64,000 nt of DNA, from assembly GCA_001899635.1 (NCBI GenBank), contig MKVQ01000044.1, positions 235,978-299,977 on the forward strand, given 5' to 3'. Below the pieces are notes generated by a model. The model was not told the DNA's origin. It saw only the letters and a program-made list of their open reading frames with translations, and made no database searches. Origin of the DNA: Myxococcales bacterium 68-20. GTDB lineage: Bacteria; Myxococcota_A; Polyangia; Polyangiales; Polyangiaceae. The translations under genes and the position numbers were made by a program. Positions 26,762 to 36,587 of the stretch are shown in pieces (positions within the stretch are counted from its first letter, which is position 1; each line of letters opens with the position of its first letter).

Positions 26762-27124
26762 TCAGGACGCGGGAGAGGGATCGTCTTCCTCGTCCTCCTC
26801 GAGCCCGGCACCCGCGATGCGGAGCGTGACGAGCTCGGCGAGGATCGCGGCGGTGTCGTGTGCCGATCGCGCGGTCTCGTCGTAGACGAGCTCCGCGACG
26901 CGCTCGGCCCCGGCGCGGAAGACGACGATCTCCATCCCGTCTTCGCGAAGGCTCTTCGCCTCGACGTAGTCCTCCATGGTCCGGGTTCGCCTTCCGTTCA
27001 CGGAGATGAGGATGTCTCCGTAGCGGACGCCCGCGCGTGCCGCCGGAGTTCCCTCCAGGGTCCCGAGGACCGGGAGCCCTTCCAGCGCCTTCGCGAGCGC
27101 GAAGAGAGACTTGCGACCTATCAT
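26762..27124 (-). CDS. PDZ-domain protein
   Basis: 120 residues with no signal peptide. One PDZ domain: VLGTLEGTPAARAGVRYGDI followed by LISVNGRRTRTMEDYVEA is the typical carboxylate-loop and Gly-D-x-[IL]-x-x-[VI]-[ND]-G pattern. The rest is a helix and an acidic tail (EEDEEDDPSPAS). No protease domain is present, so it is a cytoplasmic PDZ adaptor, an uncommon arrangement. Convergent with the DHp-like gene (six bases apart). Confidence 0.8.
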   Translation of the reverse strand: MIGRKSLFALAKALEGLPVLGTLEGTPAARAGVRYGDILISVNGRRTRTMEDYVEAKSLREDGMEIVVFRAGAERVAELVYDETARSAHDTAAILAELVTLRIAGAGLEEDEEDDPSPAS

Positions 27125-27206
27125 GGCGGGGCCCTTTCACTGCCCGGCGAGCCCGGGCGCCAACGGCCGGCGCACGCACGAGCAGCGTGCGCCGGACTCG
27201 ATGAAC

Positions 27207-27236
27207 TTGGGGCTGCGCCCCAACCACCCGCAGCGG
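27207..27236 (-). repeat. dispersed palindromic repeat, single copy
   Basis: On the plus strand TTGGGGC-TGC-GCCCCAA (27207-27223) followed by CCACCCGCAGCGG; read on the minus strand it is the same GCGGGTGGTTGGGGCGCAGC core as at 24971. Lies between the PDZ gene start and the stop of the roadblock fusion gene. Confidence 0.85.
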
Positions 27237-27253
27237 AGGTCGCGTGGGCCGGT

Positions 27254-28522
<1,269 letters not shown>

Positions 28523-28771
28523 CGACGGTCCGACTTTGCAGCGTGCATGCCATGGCGCTTTCTTTCGCGAAGACGCGCGGCTGGCGCCGCCCCTCGGCCC
28601 GTCGGGCCGTCCGAAGTCTGCACCGGCCGTCCAGAACCTGGATGACGTCGGCTCGAGTGCCCCTCGTCCTCCGACGATCTCCGACGATCGGCGTCGCCCG
28701 GAACGCATCGAGTGCCTTCTCGTGGTGGAACGAGCCTTGCGAGAGCGGTGAAGAAGAGCGAGGTGGCTCGG

Positions 28772-29128
28772 ATGGATCTCGACGGCGTGATGGATGAAGC
28801 GCTGCGGAATGGGCCAGGCGCCGTCGCGATCGCGTGCGCCGATGTTCGTGCCGGATTCGTGCTCGGTGCGTCTGCCGTCGGGGATGCGGAGCGCGAGGAG
28901 GCGAGCGACGCCGCGACTCGTGTGGCGCAGCTCTGCGCAGCGCCGTCGGGCGGGGCGGAGGCGGACACCGCGGGCGCGCTCGTCTCGTCGAGCTGGATTC
29001 ACGCGTACGCGCGGGTCTCTCGGCGCCCCGAGCTCGTCGTCGTCGGTGTGGCGTGCGGGGAGGCGAGTCCCGAGCTCCTGCTCGACTGGGTGAAGCGCGT
29101 CGCGGGGGGACTCGAGGCAGCTCGGTGA
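28772..29128 (+). CDS. small roadblock-like protein
   Basis: 118 residues. The order LDGVMDEALRNGPGAVAIAC, AGFVLGASAVGD, and IHAYARVSRRPELVVVGVAC looks like the alpha-beta-beta pattern of the roadblock/LC7 fold, but without clear sequence identity. Start ATG 28772 is preferred; GTG at 28748 is in frame upstream. A 24-codon frame beginning GTG at 29126 (overlapping the stop) ends exactly at the start of the kinase gene (ATGA overlap, 29196-29199) and may couple translation or represent a frameshifted tail. Divergent from the fusion gene at 28522. Confidence 0.55.
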   Translation: MDLDGVMDEALRNGPGAVAIACADVRAGFVLGASAVGDAEREEASDAATRVAQLCAAPSGGAEADTAGALVSSSWIHAYARVSRRPELVVVGVACGEASPELLLDWVKRVAGGLEAAR

Positions 29129-29195
29129 CGCGCGCGCCACGCGGAGGTGTCGCCTTGCTCCGCAAGGCGGTCACCGATGCCCTGTCGGAGGCGGA

Positions 29196-30353
29196 ATGAG
29201 CGAGCAATTGATCCGGCGCGGTCATGTGCTCGAGCGGCGGTCTTCTCTCGGAGACCGGTCGAGCGACGGTCTCGCCGCGGCGGACTCGAAGCAGGTGCTC
29301 GCGCAGAGGCTCATCGAGCGCGAAACGTTTCATCGCGCGGTTCTCGACGGGATCGAGCTCGGGATCGTCACGACCGAGCCGTCCGGTACCGTGACGTTCA
29401 TCAACCGCACCGCTCGAACGCTGCTCGGGGTGAAGTGGGTGAGCGGAGGAGACGTTCGCGAGCTCCTCGGCCTCCACAGCGCGCCCCACGACTTCGTCTC
29501 GTCCACGTCGAAGCTCGCGTACACCCTGCCCACGCAGGATGGAGAGCTCGATCTCGAGCTCTCCATCCACCGCACCGAGGGATTCTGCGGTGCTGCCGAC
29601 TACTTCTTCGTCTTCCGTGACGTGAGCGAGGAGAAGAGTCGCGCTGACGAGCTCGAGCGCTTCGAGCGCCTGGCCGCGATGGGCACGATGGTCGCCGGCT
29701 TCGCCCACGAGGTTCGGAATCCGGTCGCGTCACTCCGCTCTCTCGCGGAGTCGCTCGCCGAGGACCTCGCGGACGCGAACATCCAGCTCCCTCACGTCAG
29801 TCGGATGCTCCAGGTCCTCGAGCGGATCGAGCGGCTCGTGCGCACATCGCTCCAGTTCGGGCGACCGGCGGTACCGAGGCGGGGCCACCATCGTCCCTGG
29901 GCGATCGTCGCGGCGGCGCTCGGCGAGGTCGGGCCCCGCATCAAAGAGGGGGACGGCGAGATCCGGCTCGAGGTGGAGCCAGACCTCCCTGATGTCTTCG
30001 TCGACGAGGGACAGAGCGTTCAGGTGCTCGTGATCCTCCTCAACAACGCGCTCGACTCCGTCGGCTCGGCTCAGCGGGTGCTCGTTCGCGTGCTCCGCGC
30101 AGAGGACTCGAAGGCGGAGGGCGCGCAGTCGGCGGTACCCCTCGTGCGCTTCGAGGTCCATGATGACGGGCTCGGGATCCCCGCGGCGATCCTGGGACGG
30201 ATCTTCGATCCGTTCTTCACCACCAAGCCATCGGGCACCGGGCTCGGCCTGTCGATCGCGCAGCAGCTCGTGAGCGAGAACGGAGGGCACTTCAGCGTGA
30301 GCTCGTCGCGCGGCGCTCCGACGACCTTCGCGGTGTTCCTGCCGACTGGCTGA
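29196..30353 (+). CDS. PAS-domain histidine kinase
   Basis: 385 residues, no membrane helices, so cytoplasmic. PAS domain ~50-150 (FHRAVLDGIELGIVTTEPSG, VTFINRTARTLLG), then the phospho-acceptor site MVAGFAHEVRNPVASLRSLA (His ~171), and an HATPase domain with VLVILLNNALDSV (N box), HDDGLGIPAAILGRIFDPFF (G1) and TKPSGTGLGLSIAQQLV (G2). A two-component sensor of NtrB type. It faces the sigma-54 activator gene at 30404 (51 bases apart, convergent), the likely partner. Confidence 0.92.
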   Translation: MSEQLIRRGHVLERRSSLGDRSSDGLAAADSKQVLAQRLIERETFHRAVLDGIELGIVTTEPSGTVTFINRTARTLLGVKWVSGGDVRELLGLHSAPHDFVSSTSKLAYTLPTQDGELDLELSIHRTEGFCGAADYFFVFRDVSEEKSRADELERFERLAAMGTMVAGFAHEVRNPVASLRSLAESLAEDLADANIQLPHVSRMLQVLERIERLVRTSLQFGRPAVPRRGHHRPWAIVAAALGEVGPRIKEGDGEIRLEVEPDLPDVFVDEGQSVQVLVILLNNALDSVGSAQRVLVRVLRAEDSKAEGAQSAVPLVRFEVHDDGLGIPAAILGRIFDPFFTTKPSGTGLGLSIAQQLVSENGGHFSVSSSRGAPTTFAVFLPTG

Positions 30354-30403
30354 GGGCCCGTCGCGCGTGGGCTCGACCAAGCGGCAGCCCGGTCCGGGGC
30401 AGC

Positions 30404-31795
30404 TCAGTTGCTCTCGTCGCCAGGCTCGCTCAGTCCCCGCAGTCGGGTGTTGAGCGGAATCCCGAAGTTCTTGATCTTCTGGTAGAGCGTGCTGCGCGGG
30501 ATGCCCAGCCGACGGGCTGCCTCCCTGACGCGCCCGCTCTCGGCGGCGAGAGCGCGCACGATGTGCTCGCGTTCGACTTCCTCGAGCGTCTGCGAAGAAG
30601 TTCTCTCCGCCGGAATGGCGACGGGAATGGCGTTCCGGCTCTCGCTGTCGAAATGAACGTCTTCCGCCGTGATGACGGCGCCGCTGCGGAGGATCAGCGC
30701 CCGATGAACCACGTTCTTCAGCTCGCGGATGTTCCCAGGCCAGGCGTAGGCGGACAGTCTATCCCAGGCCCCGCGTGTGAGCTCCACGTCGGAGGTCCCT
30801 TCCTGCGCGAGGAGCTCCTTCACGAGCTGAGGAAGGTCGGCCGCGCGCTCGCGTAGGGACGGGACGCGGAGGGTCACGGTGCTGATGCGGTAGAAGAGGT
30901 CCGCACGAAACGTCTTTCGCTCCACGCTGGCGAGGAGGTCGTGGTGCGTGGCCGCGATGAGCCGGACGTCCGCGTTTCGCTCGCGCACTTCGCCCATGCG
31001 GCGAAAGCGCTTCTCCTCGAGCACCTTGAGGATCTTCGGCTGCACCTGCAGGTCGATGTCGCCGATCTCGTCGAGGAAGAGCGTGCCGTCGTTCGCCGCG
31101 TCGAAGAGCCCCTGCTTCTGGGTGTGCGCTCCGGTGAACGCGCCGCGCATGTGGCCGAAGAGCTCGCTCTCGATGAAGTCGTGTCTCAGGCCGGCGCAGT
31201 TCACGTCGACGAAGGGACCGTTCCTGCGGGCGCCGAGCTCGTGGATGTGCCGGGCAAGCATGCTCTTGCCGGTGCCGGTCTCACCGAGGATGAGGACGGC
31301 GCAATCGGAGTTGCGCAGGCGTTCGACCTCGTCTTCGAGTCGTCGCATCACGTCCGAGCGCGCCTCGAGCGTCGCACGCTTGTGCTGTCCCGTCCGCGTC
31401 GTCTGTTTTCGTGCAACCGCGTTGTCGACGCACGCGAGGAGCGTCTCCATTGCGACTGGCTTGGTGAAGAACTCTTCCGCACCGAGCTTCACCGCGCGCA
31501 CGGCAATGTCGATCGTCGCGAAGCCGGTGATGATGAAGACCGGGATCGTCGCATCGAGGTCGCGCAGCTGCGGGAGCAGGTTCACCGCGTCGCCGTCCGG
31601 CAACCGGAGGTCCGTGATCACGGCGTCGGGCGGGGACGAGAAATGCGCGAGGGCCTCACGGCAGGTCCCGGCCTCGAGCACCTCATGGCCACGGGCACGC
31701 AGGGTCGCGGCGACGCCGTGGCGTGTTGCCGCATCATCTTCGACAACCAGAATGCGTGACTGCAATGCCACGCTAGAGACCACAGGCCGTGCCAT
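30404..31795 (-). CDS. NtrC-family sigma-54-dependent response regulator
   Basis: 463 residues. Receiver domain 12-125 with ED pair (VVEDDAATRHG), phospho-Asp ~62 (ITDLRLPDG) and Lys in FTKPV; AAA+ domain with Walker A GETGTGKSMLA, the GAFTGA loop that contacts sigma-54, Walker B GTLFLDEIGD, and arginine fingers FRADLFYR; C-terminal Fis-type helix-turn-helix REAARRLGIPRSTLYQKIKN. All parts needed for open-complex formation are present. ATG at 31795 is chosen because homology starts there; the frame runs to 32017. Likely phosphorylated by the neighbouring PAS kinase. Target promoters were not identified. Confidence 0.93.
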   Translation of the reverse strand: MARPVVSSVALQSRILVVEDDAATRHGVAATLRARGHEVLEAGTCREALAHFSSPPDAVITDLRLPDGDAVNLLPQLRDLDATIPVFIITGFATIDIAVRAVKLGAEEFFTKPVAMETLLACVDNAVARKQTTRTGQHKRATLEARSDVMRRLEDEVERLRNSDCAVLILGETGTGKSMLARHIHELGARRNGPFVDVNCAGLRHDFIESELFGHMRGAFTGAHTQKQGLFDAANDGTLFLDEIGDIDLQVQPKILKVLEEKRFRRMGEVRERNADVRLIAATHHDLLASVERKTFRADLFYRISTVTLRVPSLRERAADLPQLVKELLAQEGTSDVELTRGAWDRLSAYAWPGNIRELKNVVHRALILRSGAVITAEDVHFDSESRNAIPVAIPAERTSSQTLEEVEREHIVRALAAESGRVREAARRLGIPRSTLYQKIKNFGIPLNTRLRGLSEPGDESN

Positions 31796-31914
31796 GGTGA
31801 TCGGCCGAGTATACAACCCGGCCTCCGTAGCAGCGCCGTTCTCGACGTCGAACGATCGAGATTCGCGGTGAGAAAGCTGAGCAGATGAGAGTCTGGGTCG
31901 CATTTCGCGACAGG

Positions 31915-31931
31915 CGTCCAGGATCTGGACG
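31915..31931 (-). terminator. hairpin downstream of trmL
   Basis: CGTCCAG-GAT-CTGGACG, a seven-base-pair stem with three-base loop ten bases past the trmL stop codon. No T run follows, so a Rho-independent role is only possible. Confidence 0.4.
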
Positions 31932-31940
31932 TCGTTATCA

Positions 31941-32486
31941 TCAGCCAATGAAAGTATTCGCGAGCGCTCCCGAGCGTCGAAGCGCTTCGAAGAGCGCGAT
32001 GCCGACGGCGTTGGCAAGGTTGAGCGAGCGCACCGCGCCCAGCGTCGGAATCCCCACGAGGCGGTCCTCGTATTTGGATGTCAGCTCGTCCGACAGGCCG
32101 ACGCTCTCCTTTCCGAATACGAGCGCATCGCCGGGGCGGAAGTCGGCCTCGAGGTAGCTTCGCTTTGCGAGCGCGCTGAACAGGAACAAGCGTCCGTTCG
32201 GCGACTCGTTCTCGAACGAATGGACGAACTGCGGGAAGTCCACGTGCGTGCGGACGTCGACGAGGTGCCAGTAGTCGACACCGGCGCGTCTCACGCTCTG
32301 CTCGTCGATGCGAAAGCCGAGTCGGCCCACGAGATGGAGGGGGGAGCTCGTGGCGGCACCGAGGCGAGCGACGTTGCCCGTGTTGGGCGGGATCTCGGGC
32401 TCGACGAGCACGATGTGGAACGGCGGGGCGCCCTGGGACTGGAGGGGCGCGGCACGAAGACGTGGAGATGGCGGCGTACGCGACAT
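31941..32486 (-). CDS. trmL: tRNA (cytidine/uridine-2'-O-)-methyltransferase, SPOUT family
   Basis: 181 residues. SPOUT methyltransferase of the TrmL/YibK type, which methylates the ribose of the wobble base 34 in tRNA-Leu isoacceptors. Motifs: LVEPEIPPNTGNVARLGAAT (motif 1, Asn and Arg), LVFGKESVGLSDEL (motif 2) and RSLNLANAVGIALFEALRR (motif 3, SAM knot). Length ~155-180 is usual. ATG at 32486 selected; the ~20 residues before the first motif are probably a short Pro/Arg-rich tail and the longer frame to 32696 is not conserved. Confidence 0.9.
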   Translation of the reverse strand: MSRTPPSPRLRAAPLQSQGAPPFHIVLVEPEIPPNTGNVARLGAATSSPLHLVGRLGFRIDEQSVRRAGVDYWHLVDVRTHVDFPQFVHSFENESPNGRLFLFSALAKRSYLEADFRPGDALVFGKESVGLSDELTSKYEDRLVGIPTLGAVRSLNLANAVGIALFEALRRSGALANTFIG

Positions 32487-32711
32487 GGTTCGGCTGATGC
32501 GCTCCGGAGGCGGTCCGACACCCGCCGAGGCGAGAACGGTCCGTGGAGCGGCGCTGCTCGACTTACCAGGAGGAGCGGTCGCGGGCGAGGTGCTCGGCCC
32601 CGGTCTTCGGCGGGCGCTGTCTTGCCCGCGAGGCTTGCCTTCGCCCGGGTGGCTACGGTGCCCCACACCGTCCTTGACGCATGTCCGATCGGGCACGTAG
32701 CCTCAGCCGTC

Positions 32712-33833
32712 GTGCGCAACCGCCGCGCTACGCTTGGTTTTCTCGCCGCCGCCTCGTTGAGCGTCCTGGTGTCTCGTGAGGCTCGCGCCGGGGACATGGA
32801 TCCGACTCCGGAGCGGCTGATCAATCAGCCTGCGGGCCTTCCGGCAGGACAGACCTGTCAGAGCATCGCGGCGGATCCGGGAGCGGCCGTCTCGGCGGGG
32901 CTCCGTCCTCAGGACTTCCCCTGCCGTCCGAACAATCTCGCGTTCGCGAACATGATCTCGGAGCTCGGCTTCGCGATCGCGCCCACGGCGTTCTATCCCG
33001 CGCGGACGACCGGCATCGGCGGCTTCCAGGTCTCGTTCGAGGCGAGCTACACGGGCATCCACGCAGATCGCTCCGTCGCCAGCTCGAACGGCGGGAGGAT
33101 GCAGTACTGGCATCTCGGCACGCGTGGGCCTCAGGACCCGAACACGAAGCAGTCGTCGATCGTCAACTCGTCGCCCGACAGCCTGCTCCAGGTCTACGCC
33201 CTCAAAGCGCGGAAGGGCCTTCCGCTCGGCTTCGAGATCGCCGGCAGCCTCGGCTACGTGTCGAACACGACGTTCTGGGTCGGCGGAGGCGACATCCGCT
33301 GGTCGATGCTCGAGGGGTTCCGCACCGGGGCGCTCGGATTCCTCCCGGACGTCTCCGTCGGCGGCGGCATCCGGACGGTCACGGGCACGTCGCGCTTCTA
33401 CCTGACGACGCTCGGCATCGACGCGCGCATCTCGAAGCCGATCGCGCTCCAGGACAGCTCGCAGCTCATCCCGTCTCTCGGCTTCCAGCGACTCATCATC
33501 TTCGGCGACTCGAACGTCGTCGACGGGACGCCCAACGTCGACGCCGTTGCGCAGTGTGGCTTCGGCGGTCTCGATGCGACCACGGGGGCACCGACCTGTC
33601 GCAACAAGCTGCCGAACGGGACCGACGCGAACGCGGACTTCGCGAACAACTTCACCTTCGACAAGGTGCGCGTCCACCGCAACCGCGGCATGGTCGCGCT
33701 CAACTATCGCTACGAGATGATCTGGCTCGGCTCGCAGGTCGCGTTCGACATCAGCGACCCCAAGGACGAAAACCCCGGCATCGTTGGCAAACGGCAGTGG
33801 ACACTCTCGTTCGAAGGCGGCGTGCACTTCTGA
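32712..33833 (+). CDS. outer-membrane beta-barrel-like exported protein
   Basis: 373 residues. Signal peptide (RRATLGFLAAASLSVLVS, cleavage after REARA). The mature protein has alternating aromatic/hydrophobic strands ending in an aromatic residue (C-terminal TLSFEGGVHF), typical of outer-membrane beta-barrels; strands such as GGFQVSFEASYTG, FEIAGSLGYVSN, FYLTTLGIDARIS and GMVALNYRYEMIWLG support this. No family name is secure. Start GTG 32712 at the signal peptide. The next gene begins 37 bases before its end. Confidence 0.72.
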   Translation: MRNRRATLGFLAAASLSVLVSREARAGDMDPTPERLINQPAGLPAGQTCQSIAADPGAAVSAGLRPQDFPCRPNNLAFANMISELGFAIAPTAFYPARTTGIGGFQVSFEASYTGIHADRSVASSNGGRMQYWHLGTRGPQDPNTKQSSIVNSSPDSLLQVYALKARKGLPLGFEIAGSLGYVSNTTFWVGGGDIRWSMLEGFRTGALGFLPDVSVGGGIRTVTGTSRFYLTTLGIDARISKPIALQDSSQLIPSLGFQRLIIFGDSNVVDGTPNVDAVAQCGFGGLDATTGAPTCRNKLPNGTDANADFANNFTFDKVRVHRNRGMVALNYRYEMIWLGSQVAFDISDPKDENPGIVGKRQWTLSFEGGVHF

Positions 33834-34390
33834 GCGTCGCGATCGGCGTGGCGGCGAGCGCGCTCGTCCTCGCGTGTGCCGGTCGCGGTGGCGTCGGAGT
33901 GGTCGGCGTGAGCAACAAGGCGCCGGGCGGCGCTTCCGCGCGTGACGCCGGCGATGCGGCGCCCATCGACGGCGCCCTCGCGCTCCCGGCCGGGTACCGC
34001 ACGACGTTCACGAAGCTGAACAAGACGCGCTTCGTCTCCCAGGGGCACGCATCGGGACGCTGGGAGGTCGACGTCTGGGCGAACGAGCTCGCGCAGAAGG
34101 CGCTCGCTTCGCGCGCGCGTGAGGTGCCTCCCGGCGCGATCGTCGTCCAGGAGCATTACGAGCGTCGAGGTGGCGGTGAGCCTCGCGCCGAGGGGGCCGG
34201 CGAACCGGAGACGGCCGGCCCGATCATGGTGATGGAGAAAAAGCCCGCAGGCTACGCGAGCGAGCATGGCGACTGGCGCTGGGCCGTCGTCGGCTCCCAG
34301 GGCCAGCTCGTGCGCGATGGTGTCATCGAGTCGTGTGCGGGCTGCCACGACAACGCGCCGATGGACGGCCTGTTTCCGATCCTCGAGTGA
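33797..34390 (+). CDS. cytochrome P460-type c-heme lipoprotein
   Basis: 197 residues. Arg-rich n-region, hydrophobic core and lipobox (ALVLAC) for export, then a domain with the P460 landmarks: YRTTFTKLNKTRFVSQGHAS, PGAIVVQEHYER, MEKKPAGYASEHGDWRWAVV, and the C-terminal heme site CAGCHDNAPMDGLF (about residue 180). P460 cytochromes carry a lysine-crosslinked heme that can oxidise hydroxylamine; some family members lack that chemistry. GTG at 33797 is chosen because it gives the signal peptide, and it overlaps the barrel gene by 37 bases, so the two are translationally linked. Confidence 0.8.
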   Translation: MDTLVRRRRALLSVAIGVAASALVLACAGRGGVGVVGVSNKAPGGASARDAGDAAPIDGALALPAGYRTTFTKLNKTRFVSQGHASGRWEVDVWANELAQKALASRAREVPPGAIVVQEHYERRGGGEPRAEGAGEPETAGPIMVMEKKPAGYASEHGDWRWAVVGSQGQLVRDGVIESCAGCHDNAPMDGLFPILE

Positions 34391-34403
34391 TCGCTCGTGG
34401 TCG

Positions 34404-35279
34404 TCAGGTGACGACGGCCGCGGCGAGCGCGAGGATGACGATGGCGGCGAAGAGGAGCGCCGCCAACGTCGCGCCGACGTACGAGAGTGCGAGCGCTGCG
34501 CGGCTGCGCTCACCCTCGAGGCGGTAGCAGCCGCGGAGGAACGCGTTCGTCGCGCGTGTCGGGAGACCCGACAGCGAGCCGGCGAGGCCCGTCGAGGCGC
34601 GGAGCCCTTCCTTGATCGCGACGACGAGCGCGCCGAGCGGGCCCATCACGAGATCCCAGCCGCACGCGTAGAGGCCGAAGCGGAGCGCTCGCGATCGCGC
34701 GCTGCGCGCACCCTGGCGCGTCGCTCCGATGTCGATCGACAGGCCATGAGCCGCGTGCGCCGCGACGAGGAGCCCTGCGAACGCCGGTAGTCCGAGGAAC
34801 ACGATGCGCAGCGTCGTCGAGCGCGCAGCCGGATCGTGAGCGAGGTGCCCGAGCCACTCCGGCGCGAGCACCGCCGCGACGCCGACGAACGCGACGAGCA
34901 CGGCGGTGGACGCGAGGAGCTCGCACAGCGCGGCGAAGCGCAAGGCAGGCATCAGCGGGCCGTCGGGGAGCAGCTCGAAGAAGCTATCCGCGTCGCGCGT
35001 GGTCGAGCGCGCCGTCGACCACAGTCGGGAGAACACGGGCACGCCGGTGCGCTCCCACGCGATCACCGAGACGATGCCGGAGCGTGAGAGCGCTTCGCGA
35101 TCGTCGCGGCACCCGGGGCAGTCGGCATCGCCACAGAACGCGCAGACGACCGCGGCGGGGACATCGAGTAGATCCGGTGACGAGCCGCGGCCTTCTGCTT
35201 CGCGCGCTTCACGCTCGATGTGCTCCTCGAGCGACTCGTCGCGCTCATGCTCACCGATGCGTCGTCTCGCGGCAGCCAT
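34404..35279 (-). CDS. membrane protein with zinc ribbon, unknown function
   Basis: About 291 residues. N-terminal acidic helical part (HERDESLEEHIEREAREAEG), a four-cysteine zinc site CAFCGDADCPGC, then four or five membrane helices (LLASTAVLVAFVGVAAVL, TTLRIVFLGLPAFAGLLVAA, YACGWDLVMGPLGALVVAI, YVGATLAALLFAAIVILALA). Resembles a Yip1-type membrane layout. Starts at 35279, 35294 and 35330 are all ATG/alternative possibilities. Next gene on the same strand (35414) also has a zinc ribbon plus membrane helices, so the two may act together. Confidence 0.6.
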   Translation of the reverse strand: MAAARRRIGEHERDESLEEHIEREAREAEGRGSSPDLLDVPAAVVCAFCGDADCPGCRDDREALSRSGIVSVIAWERTGVPVFSRLWSTARSTTRDADSFFELLPDGPLMPALRFAALCELLASTAVLVAFVGVAAVLAPEWLGHLAHDPAARSTTLRIVFLGLPAFAGLLVAAHAAHGLSIDIGATRQGARSARSRALRFGLYACGWDLVMGPLGALVVAIKEGLRASTGLAGSLSGLPTRATNAFLRGCYRLEGERSRAALALSYVGATLAALLFAAIVILALAAAVVT

Positions 35280-35413
35280 GGCTCGATGGAGCATGGCTCC
35301 ATCGACAGACCGGCGCCACTTCGTGGCCACGCCCTCCCGCGCGGCCGCGCGTTCGGAGCCCGGTCTTCAATGCGGGCGACGATCTACCGAGATCTCGTGA
35401 TCCGGCGCCACGC

Positions 35414-36040
35414 TCAGTGGAGCGCTTGGCCCTTCGAAGAGCCGCGCTTCACGTCGATGACGTCGATCGAGCCGCCGAGACGGATCGAGAGGAGGATCGC
35501 TGCGAGCGACACAGCCAGCGTCGCCCACATCGGCCAGTCCCACGTATAGCGGACCGGAATGATGCCCCCGCGTGGGGGCCTCGCAAGAAGGACGCCGATC
35601 GCCACCGCCGGGATGGCGCTGAGGAAGGCTGCGGCGACGCGCGCGCCTCTCATCTGGATGATCGATCGACGGCTGAGGACCGTCGGGACGAGGACGACCC
35701 ACGCTGCACAGCACGCCCATAGCCATCCGATCCGCTCGTGAGCCAGGTCGAAGGCCGACTTGGCGTCGATGTAGGGCATCGTCAGGCGAACCCACGGTAG
35801 AAAGAAGAAGGTGAGGCCGAGGATGGCAAGGACGGCGAGCGGCCCCTTGCCGCGTCCGAAGTACGTGAGCGGCATCGGCTCGAGCTCGGGCGCCGTGGGG
35901 ACGCCGGCTTCGTCGTGCAGAGCGTCGACCGACGGTGGCAGCTTGTGGAGCTTGGCCAGCGGCATCTGGCAGACCGGACACGCCTCGGCCTCGCCTTCCT
36001 CGAACATCTCGCGACAGAAGGGGCAGGCGAGGAGTCCCAC
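35414..36040 (-). CDS. zinc-ribbon membrane protein
   Basis: 208 residues. Starts with a rubredoxin-like zinc ribbon CPFCREMFEEGEAEACPVC, followed by three to four membrane helices (PLAVLAILGLTFFFLPWV, IGWLWACCAAWVVLVPTVL, AAAFLSAIPAVAIGVLL, MWATLAVSLAAILLSIRL). Start GTG 36040 is chosen to include the first two cysteines; the frame continues further up without conserved features. Function unknown; probably linked with the downstream gene at 34404. Confidence 0.65.
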   Translation of the reverse strand: MGLLACPFCREMFEEGEAEACPVCQMPLAKLHKLPPSVDALHDEAGVPTAPELEPMPLTYFGRGKGPLAVLAILGLTFFFLPWVRLTMPYIDAKSAFDLAHERIGWLWACCAAWVVLVPTVLSRRSIIQMRGARVAAAFLSAIPAVAIGVLLARPPRGGIIPVRYTWDWPMWATLAVSLAAILLSIRLGGSIDVIDVKRGSSKGQALH

Positions 36041-36171
36041 GCGGCGAGCATAGCGAAGGTCGAGCAAATGAGTGCGGTTCACCCTCGGAGGGACACGGCC
36101 TCGGGACCGGGGTTCCCGGATCCTGCCGCACGACCAGGACGGGACCGTCGTGGTCGTGCTACGGAGCGGGC

Positions 36172-36486
36172 ATGGCACGACCGTCGAAGCTCGATCGAAC
36201 CGTTGTTGACGCATGGCTCGCACGGCACCCCGGCTGGATCCTCGAAGGTGATGCGCTCGTCCGGACGTTCGCGACGGCCGACTTTGCGGCCGCGCTCGCG
36301 TTCGCGGTTCGCCTCGGCATGGTCGCGGAGAAGCGCGACCACCACCCCGACATCCTCATCGGTTGGGGCAAGGCCCGCGTCCTCTGGAGCACGCACGACG
36401 CCGGGGGGATCTCCCAGCTCGACCTCGATCTGGCGGAGCTGACGGAGGAGCTGGCGGCGAGCCGGTCCCTGCCCGAGGGCGGCTGA
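36172..36486 (+). CDS. pterin-4a-carbinolamine dehydratase
   Basis: 104 residues. Contains the signature EKRDHHPDILIGWGKARVLW with the paired active-site His, and STHDAGGISQLDLDLA. The enzyme recycles 4a-hydroxytetrahydropterin, usually made by phenylalanine hydroxylase; no hydroxylase is in this window. Ribosome site GGAG six bases before the ATG. Divergent from the zinc-ribbon gene (130 bases between). Confidence 0.9.
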   Translation: MARPSKLDRTVVDAWLARHPGWILEGDALVRTFATADFAAALAFAVRLGMVAEKRDHHPDILIGWGKARVLWSTHDAGGISQLDLDLAELTEELAASRSLPEGG

Positions 36487-36587
36487 GACGAGAACGGCCG
36501 AGACGAGAATGGGAACGGATGGATAAGTGAGTGTCACCCGTAGAGAGGGCTTGCGTCCGAGGCGTGTAGGTTGCAAGTGACCGAGAC

